Positions 1-11,360 of a DNA stretch of 64,000 nucleotides are shown piece after piece. The notes beneath the pieces are model-generated. The model worked only from the letters and a program-made list of their open reading frames with translations. It ran no database searches and had not been told where the DNA came from. The stretch is from positions 224,933-288,932 of the forward strand of contig CAUYUJ010015712.1 in NCBI GenBank assembly GCA_963575745.1, written 5' to 3'. How positions within the stretch are numbered: the stretch's first letter is position 1; each line of letters opens with the position of its first letter. This DNA is from Prorocentrum cordatum. Lineage: Eukaryota; Sar; Dinophyceae; Prorocentrales; Prorocentraceae. The position numbers were made by a program, and so were the translations under genes.

Positions 1-180
1 GCTATAGGGCTATAGGGCTATAGGACTATCGGGCTATACGGCTATAGGGCTACCGGGCACCCAGGCACCCACGGGCACCCGGCCACCCGGCCACCGGGCA
101 CCCACGGGCACCCGGGCACCCCGCCACCGAAATTTTGGGGCACCCGGCGCCCCCGGGCACCCGGCCACTGGCCACCAAAT
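1..180. repeat. short-period minisatellite at left edge
   Basis: The first 50 bases are tandem copies of a 9-10 base unit reading roughly GGGCTATAG. From about 50 to 180 they grade into a second GC-rich unit reading roughly CACCCGGGCACC. No gene is visible. The array is cut by the window edge, so its full length is unknown. Confidence 0.8.
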
Positions 181-287
181 CGGCGCCCCACCTCACCTAA
201 CCATATGAATCCGCTGGAACCCCTACAGAGGCAAGCTCTGATTGAAGAAAAACAAGGGAGGCAATCGAGGCAGCAAAAGCTACGGTA

Positions 288-1133
288 ATGGAGCTGATGC
301 CGCCAATGGGGCAAGAAAAGCTGACTTGTGGAATCGCGGACACTGCCACTGCGGCAAGGACTTGCCTTGGTTCTGGTTTCGCAAGCAGTGCAGGGCCCCG
401 AGGCCCGACGTCGCGGACCCCAAGGAGCGCCCTGGGGTTTGGGCCAATGGGCCGCCTGCATATCCAGTCAGGAGACGCCTTGTCGGAGGATGAGCTGGAA
501 CGCATGGTGTCCATGGCCAAGCGCTTCGGTGACGTGGCAGCAGCTACTCAATACCAGATTGCGCTGGAGAGGCTCCGAGCGCCCAACAGGATGCCCGAGG
601 AGAAGCCGATCCAGCAGCGGGCTACAGCAGCACATCATCAGCGGGTCCAGTTTTGGAGAAGAAGCTTAAAGCGGCCGTTGAGCAGTTGGATAAACGGCGG
701 GCCTGGTGCGCAGAGAAGGCGACCTCAGTCAGCCAGCTTGCCGAGGAGCTGGAGGAGGCCGACAAGCAGCACAATATACTGGTTGACCAGTTGCGTTGCC
801 AGGTGTAAGCGACGCTGCAGCAGGACAGCCAGCCTCCTGCTTCTGGTCGTGGCATTCGCTTACGCGACGCTGGGCGCCATCGAGTTCACAGACGGGGGGG
901 AGATCTTCAACCTGTCCGAGGATGAGTATGAGCTCACCGAAGGGGGCGCGAAGCTGCTGCAGCAGAGGACAGATGAGCTCGAGCCCAACATCGCCACTGC
1001 CACCAAGGAGGCCTTCGGGGGCATCGTTGCCAAGCTCGACGAAATCAAGGAGCAGCGCGCCTCGCACATGGAGCGCTTGGCAAAGAAAGGGGAAGGCGCA
1101 GCCTGGGGGAGGAGATGCACCCATCGCTGCTGA
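288..1133 (+). pseudogene. LINE 5' region, zinc-finger and coiled-coil remnant
   Basis: The open frame includes an N-terminal stretch with spaced cysteines and tryptophans (best seen in the overlapping frame at 242-493, CHCG followed by WFWFRKQC). This resembles the Cys/Trp finger at the start of the element at 29.6 kb. A charged helical region rich in Glu, Lys and Leu follows, partly in another frame around 650-810 (a heptad-like KLKAAVEQLDKR segment). A later acidic stretch at about 880-1090 reads like coiled coil. In intact relatives this part probably binds nucleic acid. It has no function here because of the frame changes. The assignment rests on position and resemblance rather than on a strong motif. 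Confidence 0.5.
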
Positions 1134-1759
1134 GGGAGGAGGCGCCACTTCAGGGGCCAACGATGGAGGCGGCGTCGCGCCAGGAAGACAGCCACCAGAG
1201 CAGCAGCCCCCACCTCCTGCTCGAGCAGACGACGTCCGCGAGCGCGCCCGCCGCGCAGCGTTGCAAGCCGCCAGCGCCAACCACCGCAGAGGCGGCGTGA
1301 AGGCGCAGGGTGGCATCTCCATCAGCATGGGCCACCTGCTGGGCCACTTCAGCAGCAGCGTCTACCGCGCCATTCGCTTCCACAATTGAAGGCCCCCAGA
1401 GAGGCCCAGCTTCTTGAGTTCAATTTTAGTTAGTCTGCATCGGCGCAGGCGCCTAGACCAGCAGCGTTGCAACGTCTGCGCCGTCTTCCGCCCCCCCCCC
1501 CCCCCCCCCCCCCCCTGCCAGATGGCGACCCCCTTGATGGCCCCCTGAGGTCCCTGAATCCTATTTTCCTGGACTTCAGGCTTTTGATATGGCGGTGGAG
1601 ACGGCCAATGTCACGCCGAGGGGAGCAACCGAACACAAGTTGTTCCAATATGATCAGGTGCCTGAGGTTTCGAGCTGGGCTGCCCGAAATGGGTGGAAAA
1701 AGTTATGTCTGGATCGGGGTCAGGAGTGTGTGTGTGTGTGTGTGTGGTGGGGGGGGGGG

Positions 1760-2489
1760 GGGGGGCATCTTCGCTCGTGCGTTCCTGGGCGTGCGCGACT
1801 TGGTCCAGGGGCCGCTGGTGTATCCTGGCAGGACTATGGCATGTCGGGTTCAGAATGCAGGAGGGCAGTCGATCATGCGCATGTCTATCTACCTGAAGAA
1901 TCCGGAAGGTCTTTCGACGGAGAACGTGAAGGCGATTACAGGAATGGGAGCTTTGGCGCAGAGAAGCAAGGCGCCACGCATCATCGGATGAGATTTCAAC
2001 ATGGAACCGCGAGAGCTTCATGACAGTAATATAGCTGAAGGTTTGGGCAGCCGGATCATCTTTCCGCCTGTCGAGGGCACGTGCTCCACGGCGGTCTCAG
2101 ACAAGGTCAGGATGCTGGACTACATGGTGGTCACAGGGGGTCTTGCCACTTGCGTCCGTTCGACTCGTCTCGTCCTGGAGAGTGGCGCCGCGACTCGCAA
2201 ACCCGTGCAAGTTTGTTTCCATCCCAGACTAGCGGGCATGCAGCATCTTACCTTCTCGGAGCCCCCACCCACCCCAGTGGTGCTCCCCATGGGGCCTGTT
2301 CCTGAGGCTCCATCCTGGGACGCCGCCCTGCATTGCGCTCGGCATAGGCCCGAGATGGTTCGCAATGGGGTTCCCAAGGCCAAGGTGCAGCGATACCTGA
2401 ATCTCGCGTGCAAGCAGCGGGCCAAACTTGCGGAGTTCGGTTCGAGGTTTGCCGGCCCCGTCAGTTCGAGGTCCAGTCACAGGAAGTAG
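1760..2489 (+). pseudogene. LINE endonuclease (EEP family) remnant
   Basis: Two frames meet at an in-frame TGA (1989-1991) sitting inside the catalytic IIG-GDFN motif: the sequence reads IIG, stop, DFNMEP. That is what a single Gly-to-stop change in the usual GGDFN would give. Downstream, at about 2040-2140, the VRMLDYMVV segment supplies the usual (I/L)DY aspartate motif of LINE apurinic-like endonucleases. In an active element this enzyme nicks target DNA to prime reverse transcription. The rest of the frame to 2489 resembles the linker between endonuclease and reverse transcriptase. The identification is fairly sure from motif order. Confidence 0.7.
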
Positions 2490-3469
2490 GGGTCGGCTGC
2501 CCAAGTTGGTCTGGGAACCCGCCATAGGACTAGACGGGGGGAAGGGGATCCAACAGCCGATCTTGCACTCGCTGCGCTGGCTCTGGAGCACTTTCCACTT
2601 TTGCGCCAGCTTGCAGCAGGAGTGGCGACAGCATGCGTGCCGGGAGGGCCCTCCTCAGCGCGCTGAAGGAGCTGCTTCTGCACGGCTGCCGCGCTTCATT
2701 TATTTTGAAGGGCCAAGCTCCGCCGGCGCCTGTCCTGCGGGAGGGGGTGGGCAGGGCCATCGCGCTTTTGTCTGCTCTGCCGAGGGCCCAGCACTCACGC
2801 CAGCGCGCTCTTCCGTGCTCTCTGGAGAAGCCAGCGAACTTCCAGCTCGGTTGAGCCGCCGGGAGAGGATCCCGGCCGCGCACGCCCAGACGCGAAGGGC
2901 TCAACGGCCCCCCTACAGCTCCGAGGTGTTCGAGGCGTCCTTGGGGGCCCACCCGCGGGGATCAGCGGGCACCTCCAAGGGGGCGTCATGGGGCTGTGTG
3001 ACGGGGTGAAGGATGACATCGAGTTTTCGGATGATTTCACAGTCGTCGGGAATCCAGAGGCCGACGGCGATCTAGATGCAGGCTGCGAGCTAATATTTCT
3101 GAGGGGCCAGGCGCGTACTCCTTGAAGGCCAAGGGTGAGCCATATAGAGGCTGGAAGGATCGGCAACTCAAAGGTGTTCAGAAGGGGGCTGGGAGAGCCC
3201 GCGAGTGGGCGCGTCTGCCTAAGGAATGTGCCCCTCCGAGCACCCTCTCAGGTTCTGGAGCGGCGCTGGCGGATCCCAAGTCGGCCCTCAGCAGCGAAGC
3301 CATGAAGTTCTGCAAGCTTGGGAAGGGCAGCTCGGAGGGGCAGGTAGACGGCCAGACGGGCGATACCCAGCCGCCCGAGTTCCTCAGCCGTCAGCACACC
3401 AGGGAAGTTGCTCAACAGTGCAAGTCGTCCTCTGGCGTTTCATAAGATGGGTTCCACATGAAGCATCAT

Positions 3470-3760
3470 GCCTCCATGTTAGATGGCGCCCTGCTGGCGG
3501 TGGCGACGACGATGGGCATCGCGGAACCTGCGACATTGATGCCCAACCAGGTCCGCACCATATTGGCGCCGCTCTTGGAGAAGCCGGCTGGGGGCTGGCG
3601 GCCAAAAGGACTTTCCAGTTTTTTCTGCGGACTCTTGGGCGAGCTCCGTCGCCCACGGGTTACCCGGTGGGAGTCGGACCACCCGCGCTCCTACCTGGTG
3701 GCGTGCAAGTTTGCTGGAGCGGCCGACGTTGCATGGCGTCTGGCGGCGACGGCAGAGAGA
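3470..3760 (+). pseudogene. reverse transcriptase N-terminal block (LLEKP-GG-RP)
   Basis: Frame 3458-4060 contains a stretch ending in LLEKPAGGWRP. This matches LLEKPKGGLRP in the element at 32.6 kb, which is the classical RT block where the template strand is gripped (K-GG-RP). The region after it (about 3600-3760, ending WRLAATAERA) resembles the following helix in the relative. After 3790 the reading frame loses resemblance and runs into a poly-C segment. It is a decayed fragment. Confidence 0.6.
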
Positions 3761-4129
3761 GCTGTTCGAGCCCAACCAGGAGCCATGGGTCCCAAAACCA
3801 AAAACCCCAAAGAAGTTGCTTGCAAAGTGCCTTGGTGCCTTCGCGAATTTAACGAGGCGGTCGACGTGGGCGAACTCGAAAGCAGGGCCGAGTTTGTCAA
3901 TCCCCCCCCCTCCCCCCAGCTGCCCGGAGACAGCATGGCGGTCTACGAAGGCCCCAGGTGCCCTAGCATGGCCAGCCAAGTGAATGGCCTTCATTTTCGC
4001 AGTGAACAGTGTGATAGCTGGCTGTTCGATCGCGACTACGCATGTACCATAGACCAGTAGCTTGGATGCACACATCGAAGTCTGGCATTTCGCCCACAGG
4101 CGAAGCCAAGCAGGCGCCTATAGACATCA

Positions 4130-4690
4130 CTAACACTGCTGCGCAGCTCTTCTTGGGCTGGCCTCTGAGATGATGTCAGCTGTTGCGCGGGACAAGGCAT
4201 CAGTCATGTGCTCGTCGGCCAAGGTAGGGCATGCGGCGCTCGAGGCGCCAGGCAAACATGGAGGAGCTACGCTCGTCGATTCTGCAATCAACCTGGGGAT
4301 AGACGACGCGGCTCGACGCAGCAGAAGACGCAAAGGTCGAGGCAATACATAGAAAAACAGATGTCGTATTTCCAGACAGCGCACGAAAAGGTCGAAGAGG
4401 ACCAAGAACGCTTTAGGAGCTCATATTCGGCAAGTTTATGCCAGCGGCCCCTTGGCAGGGCTGGGCTACGGCTCTGAGGTGTACGGAGCATCGGGCTGCG
4501 AGTTGAGCGCTTGCAGACGCATTCTTGGCTCGGTGCTTCGACCGTCGGCTGGAATGCGTTCGCTGACGGCTCTTGCAATTCTGCATGGAGATCCGACTCG
4601 GCCCGGGGCTGTAGCGCCAGCAGTCAGGCACGCCAAGGGGGCGCATGCCGCGCAAATGAGGCAGCCCTTGTACGCGCATTCGTTTTCGGT
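4130..4690 (+). pseudogene. reverse transcriptase post-palm and thumb remnants
   Basis: Frame 4170-4352 has an SAVARDKASVMCSSAK segment and LGIDDAARRSRRRK. These correspond to the segments that follow YVDDD in the 33-kb element (EDKGTTFASS and SLGTDLAP). Frame 4452-4680 continues with GSEVYGASGCELSACRRILG and SLTALAILHGDP, matching YGAVVLGMSNAELQSLQRVL and SLTAKLVSHGDP in that relative. The catalytic YxDD itself is missing between 3800 and 4130. The frames do not join. The order and spacing of blocks make homology likely. Confidence 0.65.
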
Positions 4691-5019
4691 TCTGGGAGAA
4701 GCTTTGACTTCGGCGTTCGAGGTGCCCGAGACAGAGCTTTCTTGGAAACGCGCGGCGGGGCCTGTGATGGCCTTGAGAGGGCCCAGGTGGTCGACGCCAA
4801 GTTTTTGCATCATGGGGGGCGATTTTCAAGAAGACATCATTCTCACGACGTGCTCGCCCGCTTATGTTAAAACCAAGTTGCGCGAGGGGGTCTCGAGGCA
4901 GCTAGGGCGTGAAGGTGAAAGACATCTTGGACTCGAAGGTCGCGTTTGTTTCGATATTGCTGCAGGTGCGCGGAGGTCCAAGAAATTGTCGCAATGCGAG
5001 AAGGGCTGCATCAAGCCCC

Positions 5020-5300
5020 TCACGTGCGTGGCGCACTCTGGACGAGGGGCCGCGCGATCGCCCTTGGCTACCAGGTGCCATCGCCTCAGCGCCCACTCTG
5101 CGGTCGGTTTGCAGATGGAGACTGGCGCCGATCATGGCAGTGCACAGCCAGCAGCGACGTTCGAGATGAGTTAGTGGACCGGACGATTGTTGAGGCGGCC
5201 CTGTCCATAGACCAGAGTAGCACCGAGGGTTTACCGCCGTTCACTAAGGAGGGGTTATTCCAGCACCTTGGTGACTACCTTCCTCGACCAAGGACTTCTG
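5020..5300 (+). pseudogene. LINE zinc-knuckle region remnant
   Basis: In the frame starting at 4946 a segment reads PLCGRFADGDWRRSWQC followed by VRDELVDRTIVEAAL. The relative at 33.5-35.6 kb has LCPLCGEPDSIVHRQFAC at the same place in its order of domains. The pattern is the CxxC-H-C knuckle common between RT and RNase H in these elements. Here the first cysteine pair is damaged. It is part of the same decayed element. Confidence 0.55.
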
Positions 5301-5596
5301 GAGGCATTCTGGTTCAAATCCGCGAAGCAGGCCTCCCAGGGGGGCCGGGCGAAGTCTCGGGGGCCACTTTCATGGGACATGTGCAGGTCACCGGGGTGGA
5401 ACAGAAGCATCTGGCCAGGGTTGCTGGGCCCGTCAGGGGGCTTCTCCCCCGCGCCCCTCAGGCGGGGGGAGAGATTCCGGGGCCCTGGCCATGGTGGCCA
5501 ACAACCGGTCGGGGCTTGCAGCAGGTCTTTCTTTTGTAAAAATTCTGCGGAGCTCTAGCGGGAAGGTTTTCTCATGCAAGAGCGCATGTTGGCACG

Positions 5597-6121
5597 ATGA
5601 TGCTAGTTCAGAACCCTCTTTCGCAGCAGGTTCTGATGGTCAAAGCTGATGCACAGGACGATCCCAGCCTCACACAGCAGCAGCAGTGGGGACAATTCGG
5701 CAACGACGCTGCAGACGCTGCCGCCAGATCAGGAGCTGCCTCGCACCCGCAGGGCGACCCAGTGGAGCTGGAGGCGGTGGCGTGGCAGATCAAGGTTTCC
5801 CGAGCTGCGTGCATGCTCGCGGCGCGCCTTCTTCCTCTGCGGCCTGCGCTGGACCTCGCGGGATGCCACTTGGTCCCCAGGGAGCCCAGCCAGAGGCCAG
5901 AGGCCCTGCCGTCATTGTTACATTCGTGGGTCTGGCACTCCACATACTGGCGTTGCGAAGTGTGTCTTAGGGCGAGGAGACCGTTCAAGTTTTCTGTTTG
6001 CGGCAGCGGCGAGAAGCTCCCAGAAGAAGGTTGTTCTGGCCAAGTGCCCGAGACCCTACTTCAGGTGGGGTCCGGGAGGTACAAGCTGCTGAGTTTCGAC
6101 TGCAGCGACTGGTCCCCCTGA
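5597..6121 (+). pseudogene. RNase H end and Cys-rich tail of the old LINE
   Basis: The frame reads QFGNDAADAAAR near its start. This is the GN-xAD-xxA motif carrying the last catalytic aspartate of RNase H, and the 34.8-kb element has GNQDADRLAKYA at the same point. A Cys-containing tail follows (WRCEVC, then CGSG and C), matching the Cys-rich C-terminal domain of the relative. RNase H would degrade RNA in the cDNA hybrid. Only the end of the domain remains open here. Confidence 0.65.
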
Positions 6122-6669
6122 TTCATATGCGTCAGGTGCAAGGCAGTCTCAATACTTGGGCCGCTGAGCTTCCTGTGCGGACTTGCCAACCCCCCACGCG
6201 CAGCAACCTCGAACGATGGCGATACAGAGCGCTGAAAGGTCGACCCCCGGGGTTCGACGGCGTTGTTATCGAAGCTTCGGTCGACCTCAAGGCTCTGGAG
6301 GAGCCCAGTCCCAGCCAGGCCCAGCATAACGAAGGAGTCGTCGACCCATCGTTAGTGTCGTCGTCCTCTGTCAACGGAGCTGGGCCTGGCGAAGTGCCGC
6401 AATCTGTTTCTTCTTTTCAGGCTCCACAAAGAGAGCCTGTCGATGGCGTGAAAAAGGGTGAACGATCCCCCCAATGAAGGGGACGGGGCCCCAAGCGTGC
6501 AGCAGAGACGGGAGTTCTCGACTTCGGAGGAGGAGGACAACGATCCTCTGCAAGTTGCCCGTGTAAGCCCCGCGGATCCTGGCGACTCCGACTGACTTCT
6601 GGTTCCCGGGTGCGCGCGCGGGCCCAGCCCGCTCAGCCATTGCCAGAGTCATTGCCTTGATACAAAAAT
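6122..6669. other. unassigned stretch after the old LINE
   Basis: GC-rich sequence without recognisable protein motif. It could be the 3' untranslated tail of the old LINE. Nothing else is visible. Confidence 0.4.
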
Positions 6670-7130
6670 CCTTTTCTTCCTCCTCCTCCTCCTCCTTCCT
6701 TTCCTCCTCCCCCTGCTCCTCCTCCTCCTCCTCCTCCTCTCCTCCTCCCTCCTCCTCTTCCTCCGCCTCCTCCTTCTCCTTCTCCCCCCGTTTCCTCCTC
6801 CGCCTCCTCCCCCTCCTCCTCCTCCTCCTTCCTCCTCCCTCCTCCTCCTCCTCCTCCTCCTCCTCCTCCTCCTCCTCCCTCCTATTCCCCGTCCTCCTCC
6901 TCTTCCTCCTCCTCCTCCTCCCTCCTCCTCCTCCTCCTCCTCCTCCTCCTCCTCCTCCTCCTCCTCCCCTTCCTCCTCCTCCTTTTCCTCCTCCTCCTCC
7001 TCCTCCCTCCTCCTCCTCCTCCTCCTCCTCCTCCTCCTCCTCCTCCTCCCTCCTCCCCTCCTCGCGCCGCCCTTGCGCCTCCTCCTCCTCCTCCTCCTCC
7101 TCCTCCTCCTCCTCCTCCTCCTGCTCCCCC
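6670..7130. repeat. CCT/CTC triplet microsatellite
   Basis: About 450 bases of almost pure pyrimidine, mainly CTC/CCT with TTC interruptions. It yields long poly-Ser, poly-Pro, poly-Leu or (other strand) poly-Glu/Arg frames that are not genes. Such tracts can form triplex DNA when supercoiled. Confidence 0.95.
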
Positions 7131-7565
7131 CCCACCCCACCCCACGCGCGCTTTTCAGGGGCAGCGAGAGGGTCGACCGAGGTAGAAGGGCGAGGTCGGT
7201 TCGGGGAGGGTACACGACAGTGGGGACGCGCATCAAGACACCGAATGTTGTTCGTCTGGATTACCCTGGGTTTCGTTGGTTCGTGCGTTGCGCGGTGTCT
7301 TCCCGAGGCCGCTGGAGGAGCCGTTGCGTCCATGGTGCGTTGGGTTCCCCCCCCCCACGTGCATCTCACGCTTGCGGGTTTTCAGGGCTGGGTTTGTTGC
7401 GAGTGATTATTGCTGCCGCGCCCGCACTGCACTGTTCTTCGTGTCGTTGGATGTTCTTGCGCATCCTGGGGGAGGGCACCCGTGAACGCTCCCGGCGGAG
7501 GGTCTCGTGTCTCGTGTTCTTGAAATATGTTATCTTGTCTTAGGTCCGACTGTAGTGGGGGCATA

Positions 7566-7726
7566 GGCTCAAGGGGGGGCGCATCGACCCCAAATCGCCC
7601 ATTAATCGCCGATAGAACTCTGATAGCCCTGCCCCACCCAGAAACGTGCGGATTTGCTGTCGAGGGCATATCGCCTGTCTGTCGGCGATCTATGGCCGAT
7701 TCCAGGTCGATGTCCCCCCCTGAGCC
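7566..7726. mobile_element. MITE-like palindromic element, family A copy 1
   Basis: The left end GGCTCAAGGGGGGGCGCATCG is matched by the inverted right end reading CGATGTCCCCCCCTGAGCC. Inside are GCCGAT/ATCGGC-type motifs. A second copy with the same ends lies at 13993-14092, and a weaker relative at 48335-48445. There is no coding capacity. A small non-autonomous foldback element is the simplest reading. Confidence 0.65.
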
Positions 7727-8439
7727 AGTCCCTATTATCGTTGCCCCTCAGCTTGGCAGCCCCCCGGCCTTCCTCGGTTGAAGGCGGACGCAAGCAAAAT
7801 GGGGGCGGGTCCGCCGGCGGAAGCGGACGAGAGGCTGCCAGAAGCCGGCGGAAGTAAAAGATGCGCCACAAGAGATGGCAGGTGTTTGGGATGCAGGGTT
7901 TCCGGAGTCGGCCAAATAGCTACTCTGGCGACGTGCTTTGCCTGCGATCCAAGAGCACCCCGAGCAGAATCCGCCGTTGAGGAAACCGTGCAGATTCGTG
8001 GACACCATCTTGTCGTGTCGCGGCCACGCGTGCAGCAACGCGGCGGAGTCTGGCTAGCGGGAGCAACTAGAGGGCTCAGGAGGGACGATCGTGGGGACAC
8101 ACGCACACGCATACGCACGCACATTGTCCTCGGCGCCCGGATAGGGTGCAATCGACGATCAACGAAGTCATCGTGAACACACACACGAGGTCGGGGATCT
8201 ACCGCCAGGGTGCTATCTGGACGCGCCATCAGGTGTGGATGGGCGCCCCCGTCGTACATGCCTGAGTTTGGCCCCAAGCAACTCGGAAGCAGTCGTCGGC
8301 CATTGGGGCGGAGACTGCTCGTTCTGGCCCCTTGGGGACCCCACGGCGGGACCCTGGGCCCCGCCAGAAGAGCCTGCCGGCATGGTTTGGGTGTCAGTCG
8401 TCGGAGTGGACACGCAGGGACCCCTCTGTCTCTACGTAG

Positions 8440-8658
8440 GCCTCCCAGATGGGGTCCGAGTAGATGGGGTCAGAGGATCGCGACGCATCGCCGATGCATC
8501 GGCGATGCGGCTCGATGGGGATTCTGATTTTCTCCGCGCGGGCGTCGCAGTTGCACCGCCGACGTCGCCGACGCGTCGCCAATGCATCGGCGATGCATCG
8601 GCGATGCGGCGCAATCCTCCGACCCCAGCAGCTCCGACCCCATCTATAGAGGAGGCCT
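8440..8658. mobile_element. palindromic element, family B copy 1
   Basis: It begins GCCTCCCAGATGGGGTC and ends GACCCCATCTATAGAGGAGGC, an inverted repeat. The interior holds several GATGCATCGGCGATGC palindromes. The same ends and core occur in a 93-bp copy at 40252-40344. Confidence 0.65.
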
Positions 8659-8659
8659 C

Positions 8660-9157
8660 GGTTGTGGGCGGCCACCTTCTTGGGGCCCCCGGGACCCAGA
8701 CCTCCGACGATCTGGCGTTGTGAGTCCTGGCGGCCTTTCGTCGACCGTGGTCTCGGGGGCCCGTGATCGGGCCCTCGAGACCACCAGAAGCTAATCCAGG
8801 GCGAAAAAGGAGAACACCCAGGGAGAAGCGGTCAGGAGCTCGAATGTCGATCTTCGACCGACGGCGCCGGCGACGGCTGCTCCCTCCCTCGGCTCCCCGC
8901 ACCCCCACCCCCGACCCTCCCCCCTTCCCTCCAGGCTTGGCCACCAGGCAGAATCCCGAGCACCAAGAAAATACCGAAATTACAGGGTTTTCCTGTGTCG
9001 GGCCCTGGGTGCCGGTATTCGCTCCACACTTCGCCAGTGTGTCGGACAGACATTGTTTCGATATGTTTCTGGGTGTTCGAAATTGTGTTTGGGATGTGGT
9101 CCGTAAGTGCGATGGGAACGGCATAAGCCTCCTGGAGCTTCGTCACTGTATGCCGGT
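8660..9157. other. no recognisable feature
   Basis: Mixed-composition sequence, pyrimidine-rich near 8880-8930. Open frames here are short and lack motifs. I see no gene or RNA. Confidence 0.5.
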
Positions 9158-9549
9158 ACTGAGATGTCCACAATTAGTTCTGGTAGTTGTGGGGAAGTTG
9201 TGGTAGATTATGTTAAGTTGATATTCCAGATCTTAACTTGATCTGCCAGATCTTAACTAACTTGAACGGTGCAGGTTGTGGAAGATACGGAAGTTAGTTG
9301 ATTGTCGTTTTGAAGCGTGTTAGTTACGGCGAAGTTAGGTTTTGGAGTGGTTCTAGTTGTGGAAGTTGCGTTATATTTAGTTGTTGTGTTTATTATTTGT
9401 TTTCATTTGCTGTGAAAACCATACGTTGCGAACATAGGTGTTCTACAATTTCTTTTTTAACAGAAAAATGCGTTATGTATGCCCCCCATAGCGTTGTATT
9501 GATGTTTTGTTTCTCGAGCGCTTTGCGATGCATTCAATCATGCGCTCCG

Positions 9550-10870
9550 CGCCCCTTTCGTCTCCTCCACTTTCTCCTCCTTCTCCTCCTTCGCCTTCTC
9601 CTCCTTCCAACGTACCGAGCTCCTCCTCCTCCGTCTCCTCCTTCTCCTCCTCCTCCTCATCCTGCTTCTCCTCCTCCTCCTGGAGCCTGGAGCGTGAAGG
9701 TCTGTATTTCCTCCAGGATGAGGAGGAGGAGGAGGAGGAGGAGGAGGAGGAGCTCCCCCTCCCCCTCCCCTTCCTCCTCCTCCTGCTCCGCCTCCTCCTC
9801 CTCCTCCTCCTCCTTCTCCTCCTCCTCCTACGCCCCCTTCATTCCCCAATGCGCCCTTAACGCCCCCCATTCTCTTGCCAGTCCTTCTCCTCCAACTCCC
9901 TCCTCCCACCTCCTCTTCCTCCCTTCTCCTTCTCCTCCTCCTCCTCCTTTTCCTCCTCCTCCTCCTCATCATCATCATCCCTCGTCTGTCTGTCTGTCTG
10001 TCTGTCTGCTTGTTCTTTCGACGACGACGTCGGCCTCATCTCCTCCGAAGGAGAACGAGACAAAGATGAGCGCCGAGGAGAAAGGGATGTGGAGGGAGGA
10101 GGAGGGAGGGGGAGGTTGGAGAAGGGAGGAGGGAGAAGGGAGGGAGCCAGGATGATGAGGAGGACGAAGGGCAGGAGGAGCAGAAGCAGGAGCAGGAGGA
10201 GGAGGAGGAGGAGGAGGAGGAGGAGGAGGAGGAGGGGGGAGAAGGAGGAGGAAGAGGAGGAGGGGAGGAGGGAGGAGGCGGAGGAGGGATGAACAGGGAG
10301 GAGGAGGGAGGAGGGAAGGATGAAGGAGGGAGGGAGGATGAGGAGGAGAGGAGGAGGAGGAGGAGGAGGAGGAGGAGGAAGAGGCAGCAGGCAGCAGGGG
10401 AGGAGGAGGAGGAGGAGCAGGAGGAGAAGGAGGAGGGGGGGAGGAGGAGGGGGAGAGGGGAGGAGGAGAGGAGGGAGGAGGGAGGAGGGAGCAGGAGGGA
10501 GGAGGGAGCAGGGGGGAGTTGGAGGAGGAGGGGCATGGGCAGGAGGAGGAGGGAGCAGGAGGGGGGAAGAGGAAGAGGCGGCGGCGCGCCAGCAGCGGCA
10601 GGAGGAGGAGGGGGGGAAGGGGAGCAGCAGCAAGAGTGGGGGCAGGAGCAGGAGAAGTGAGAGGAGGAGGAAGGGAGGAAGGGAGGGAGGAGAAGGGATC
10701 AGGAGGGAGGAGGGAGGGAGGAGGGAGGAGGGATGGAGGTGGGGGAGGGAGGATGAGGTGGACGAGAATGTTCGGAAGACCGGAGAGGCGGTGGGGAGCA
10801 AGGGGAGCGGGGGGAGGAGGAGTTGGGAGGAGGAAGGGAGGGAGGTAGGGAGGAAGGGAGGGAGGAGGGG
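9550..10870. repeat. left arm microsatellite (CTC then GGA)
   Basis: Up to about 9990 the strand is mainly CTC/TCC, with a short GAG block at 9717-9750. A CTGT run (about 9989-10010) follows, and after 10080 the strand is GGA-rich up to the central region. The switch from pyrimidine to purine makes small hairpins possible inside the arm itself. Confidence 0.9.
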
Positions 10871-11054
10871 GAGGATGGGGAAGGATGGGGGAGGAGGGAG
10901 GAGGAAGAGGAGGAGGAGGAGGAGGAGGAGGTGGAGGAGGAGGAGGAGGAGGAGGGGGGGAGGAGGGAGGAGGGCGGGGGGGAGGAGGTGGAGGATGAGG
11001 GGTCGTCGCAGGCTGCCAACGCGCGTCCGCGGCCGCTAGCCGAGCGAAGATGCG

Positions 11055-11360
11055 GCCGCCCGATAACACCTCGATAACATCTCGATACCATCTCGATAAC
11101 AATGTTATCGAAATGTTATCGGGGTATTACCGAGGTGTTATCGAGTGATATCGAGTGTAATCGAGCTCGGTAACACTCGATAGCATCTCGATAACAATGT
11201 TATCAACACGTGATCGAGTGCGATCGAGGTGTTATCGAGAGTTGTCGAGTGCTATCGAGTTGGATAACATTCGATAATACTCGATGAAACCTCGATACTG
11301 CTTCGATAGCATTGCTACCGAGTGTTATCGAGATGTTATCGGGGTGTTATCGGGCGGGTC
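11055..11360. repeat. TCGATAAC/GTTATCGA array at foldback centre
   Basis: The octamer TCGATAAC and its complement GTTATCGA recur many times in both directions, often as CTCGATAACAATGTTATCGA, a self-complementary unit. It sits in the loop between the two arms of the foldback element. There is no coding potential. Confidence 0.85.

Larger units (their letters stand above)
242..6121 (+). mobile_element. old, shattered LINE-type retrotransposon
   Basis: Pieces of one non-LTR element occur in the correct order on the + strand: a zinc-finger and coiled-coil 5' part, an endonuclease, several reverse transcriptase blocks, a CPLCG-like zinc region and an RNase H end. They fall in different frames and are broken by stops, homopolymer runs (poly-C near 1490, GT/poly-G near 1725-1765) and deletions. 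Several blocks align by eye with the better-preserved element at 29.5-35.8 kb, for example the LLEKPxGGxRP and the YGxxVxGxSxxEL stretches, so both belong to one clade. The core YxDD motif was not found. The element is certainly non-functional. Exact ends are not clear. Confidence 0.75.

Noticed and set aside
1467-1600. Protein start at the poly-C run near 1490
   Set aside because: The frame is created by the homopolymer; LINE resemblance begins only near 1760.
6657-7406. Long frames rich in Ser, Pro, Leu, Glu or Arg over CTC/GGA tracts (also at 9.3-12.9, 14.9, 40.6, 58.9 and 63 kb)
   Set aside because: They are translations of triplet microsatellite, open on both strands, with no non-repeat domain.
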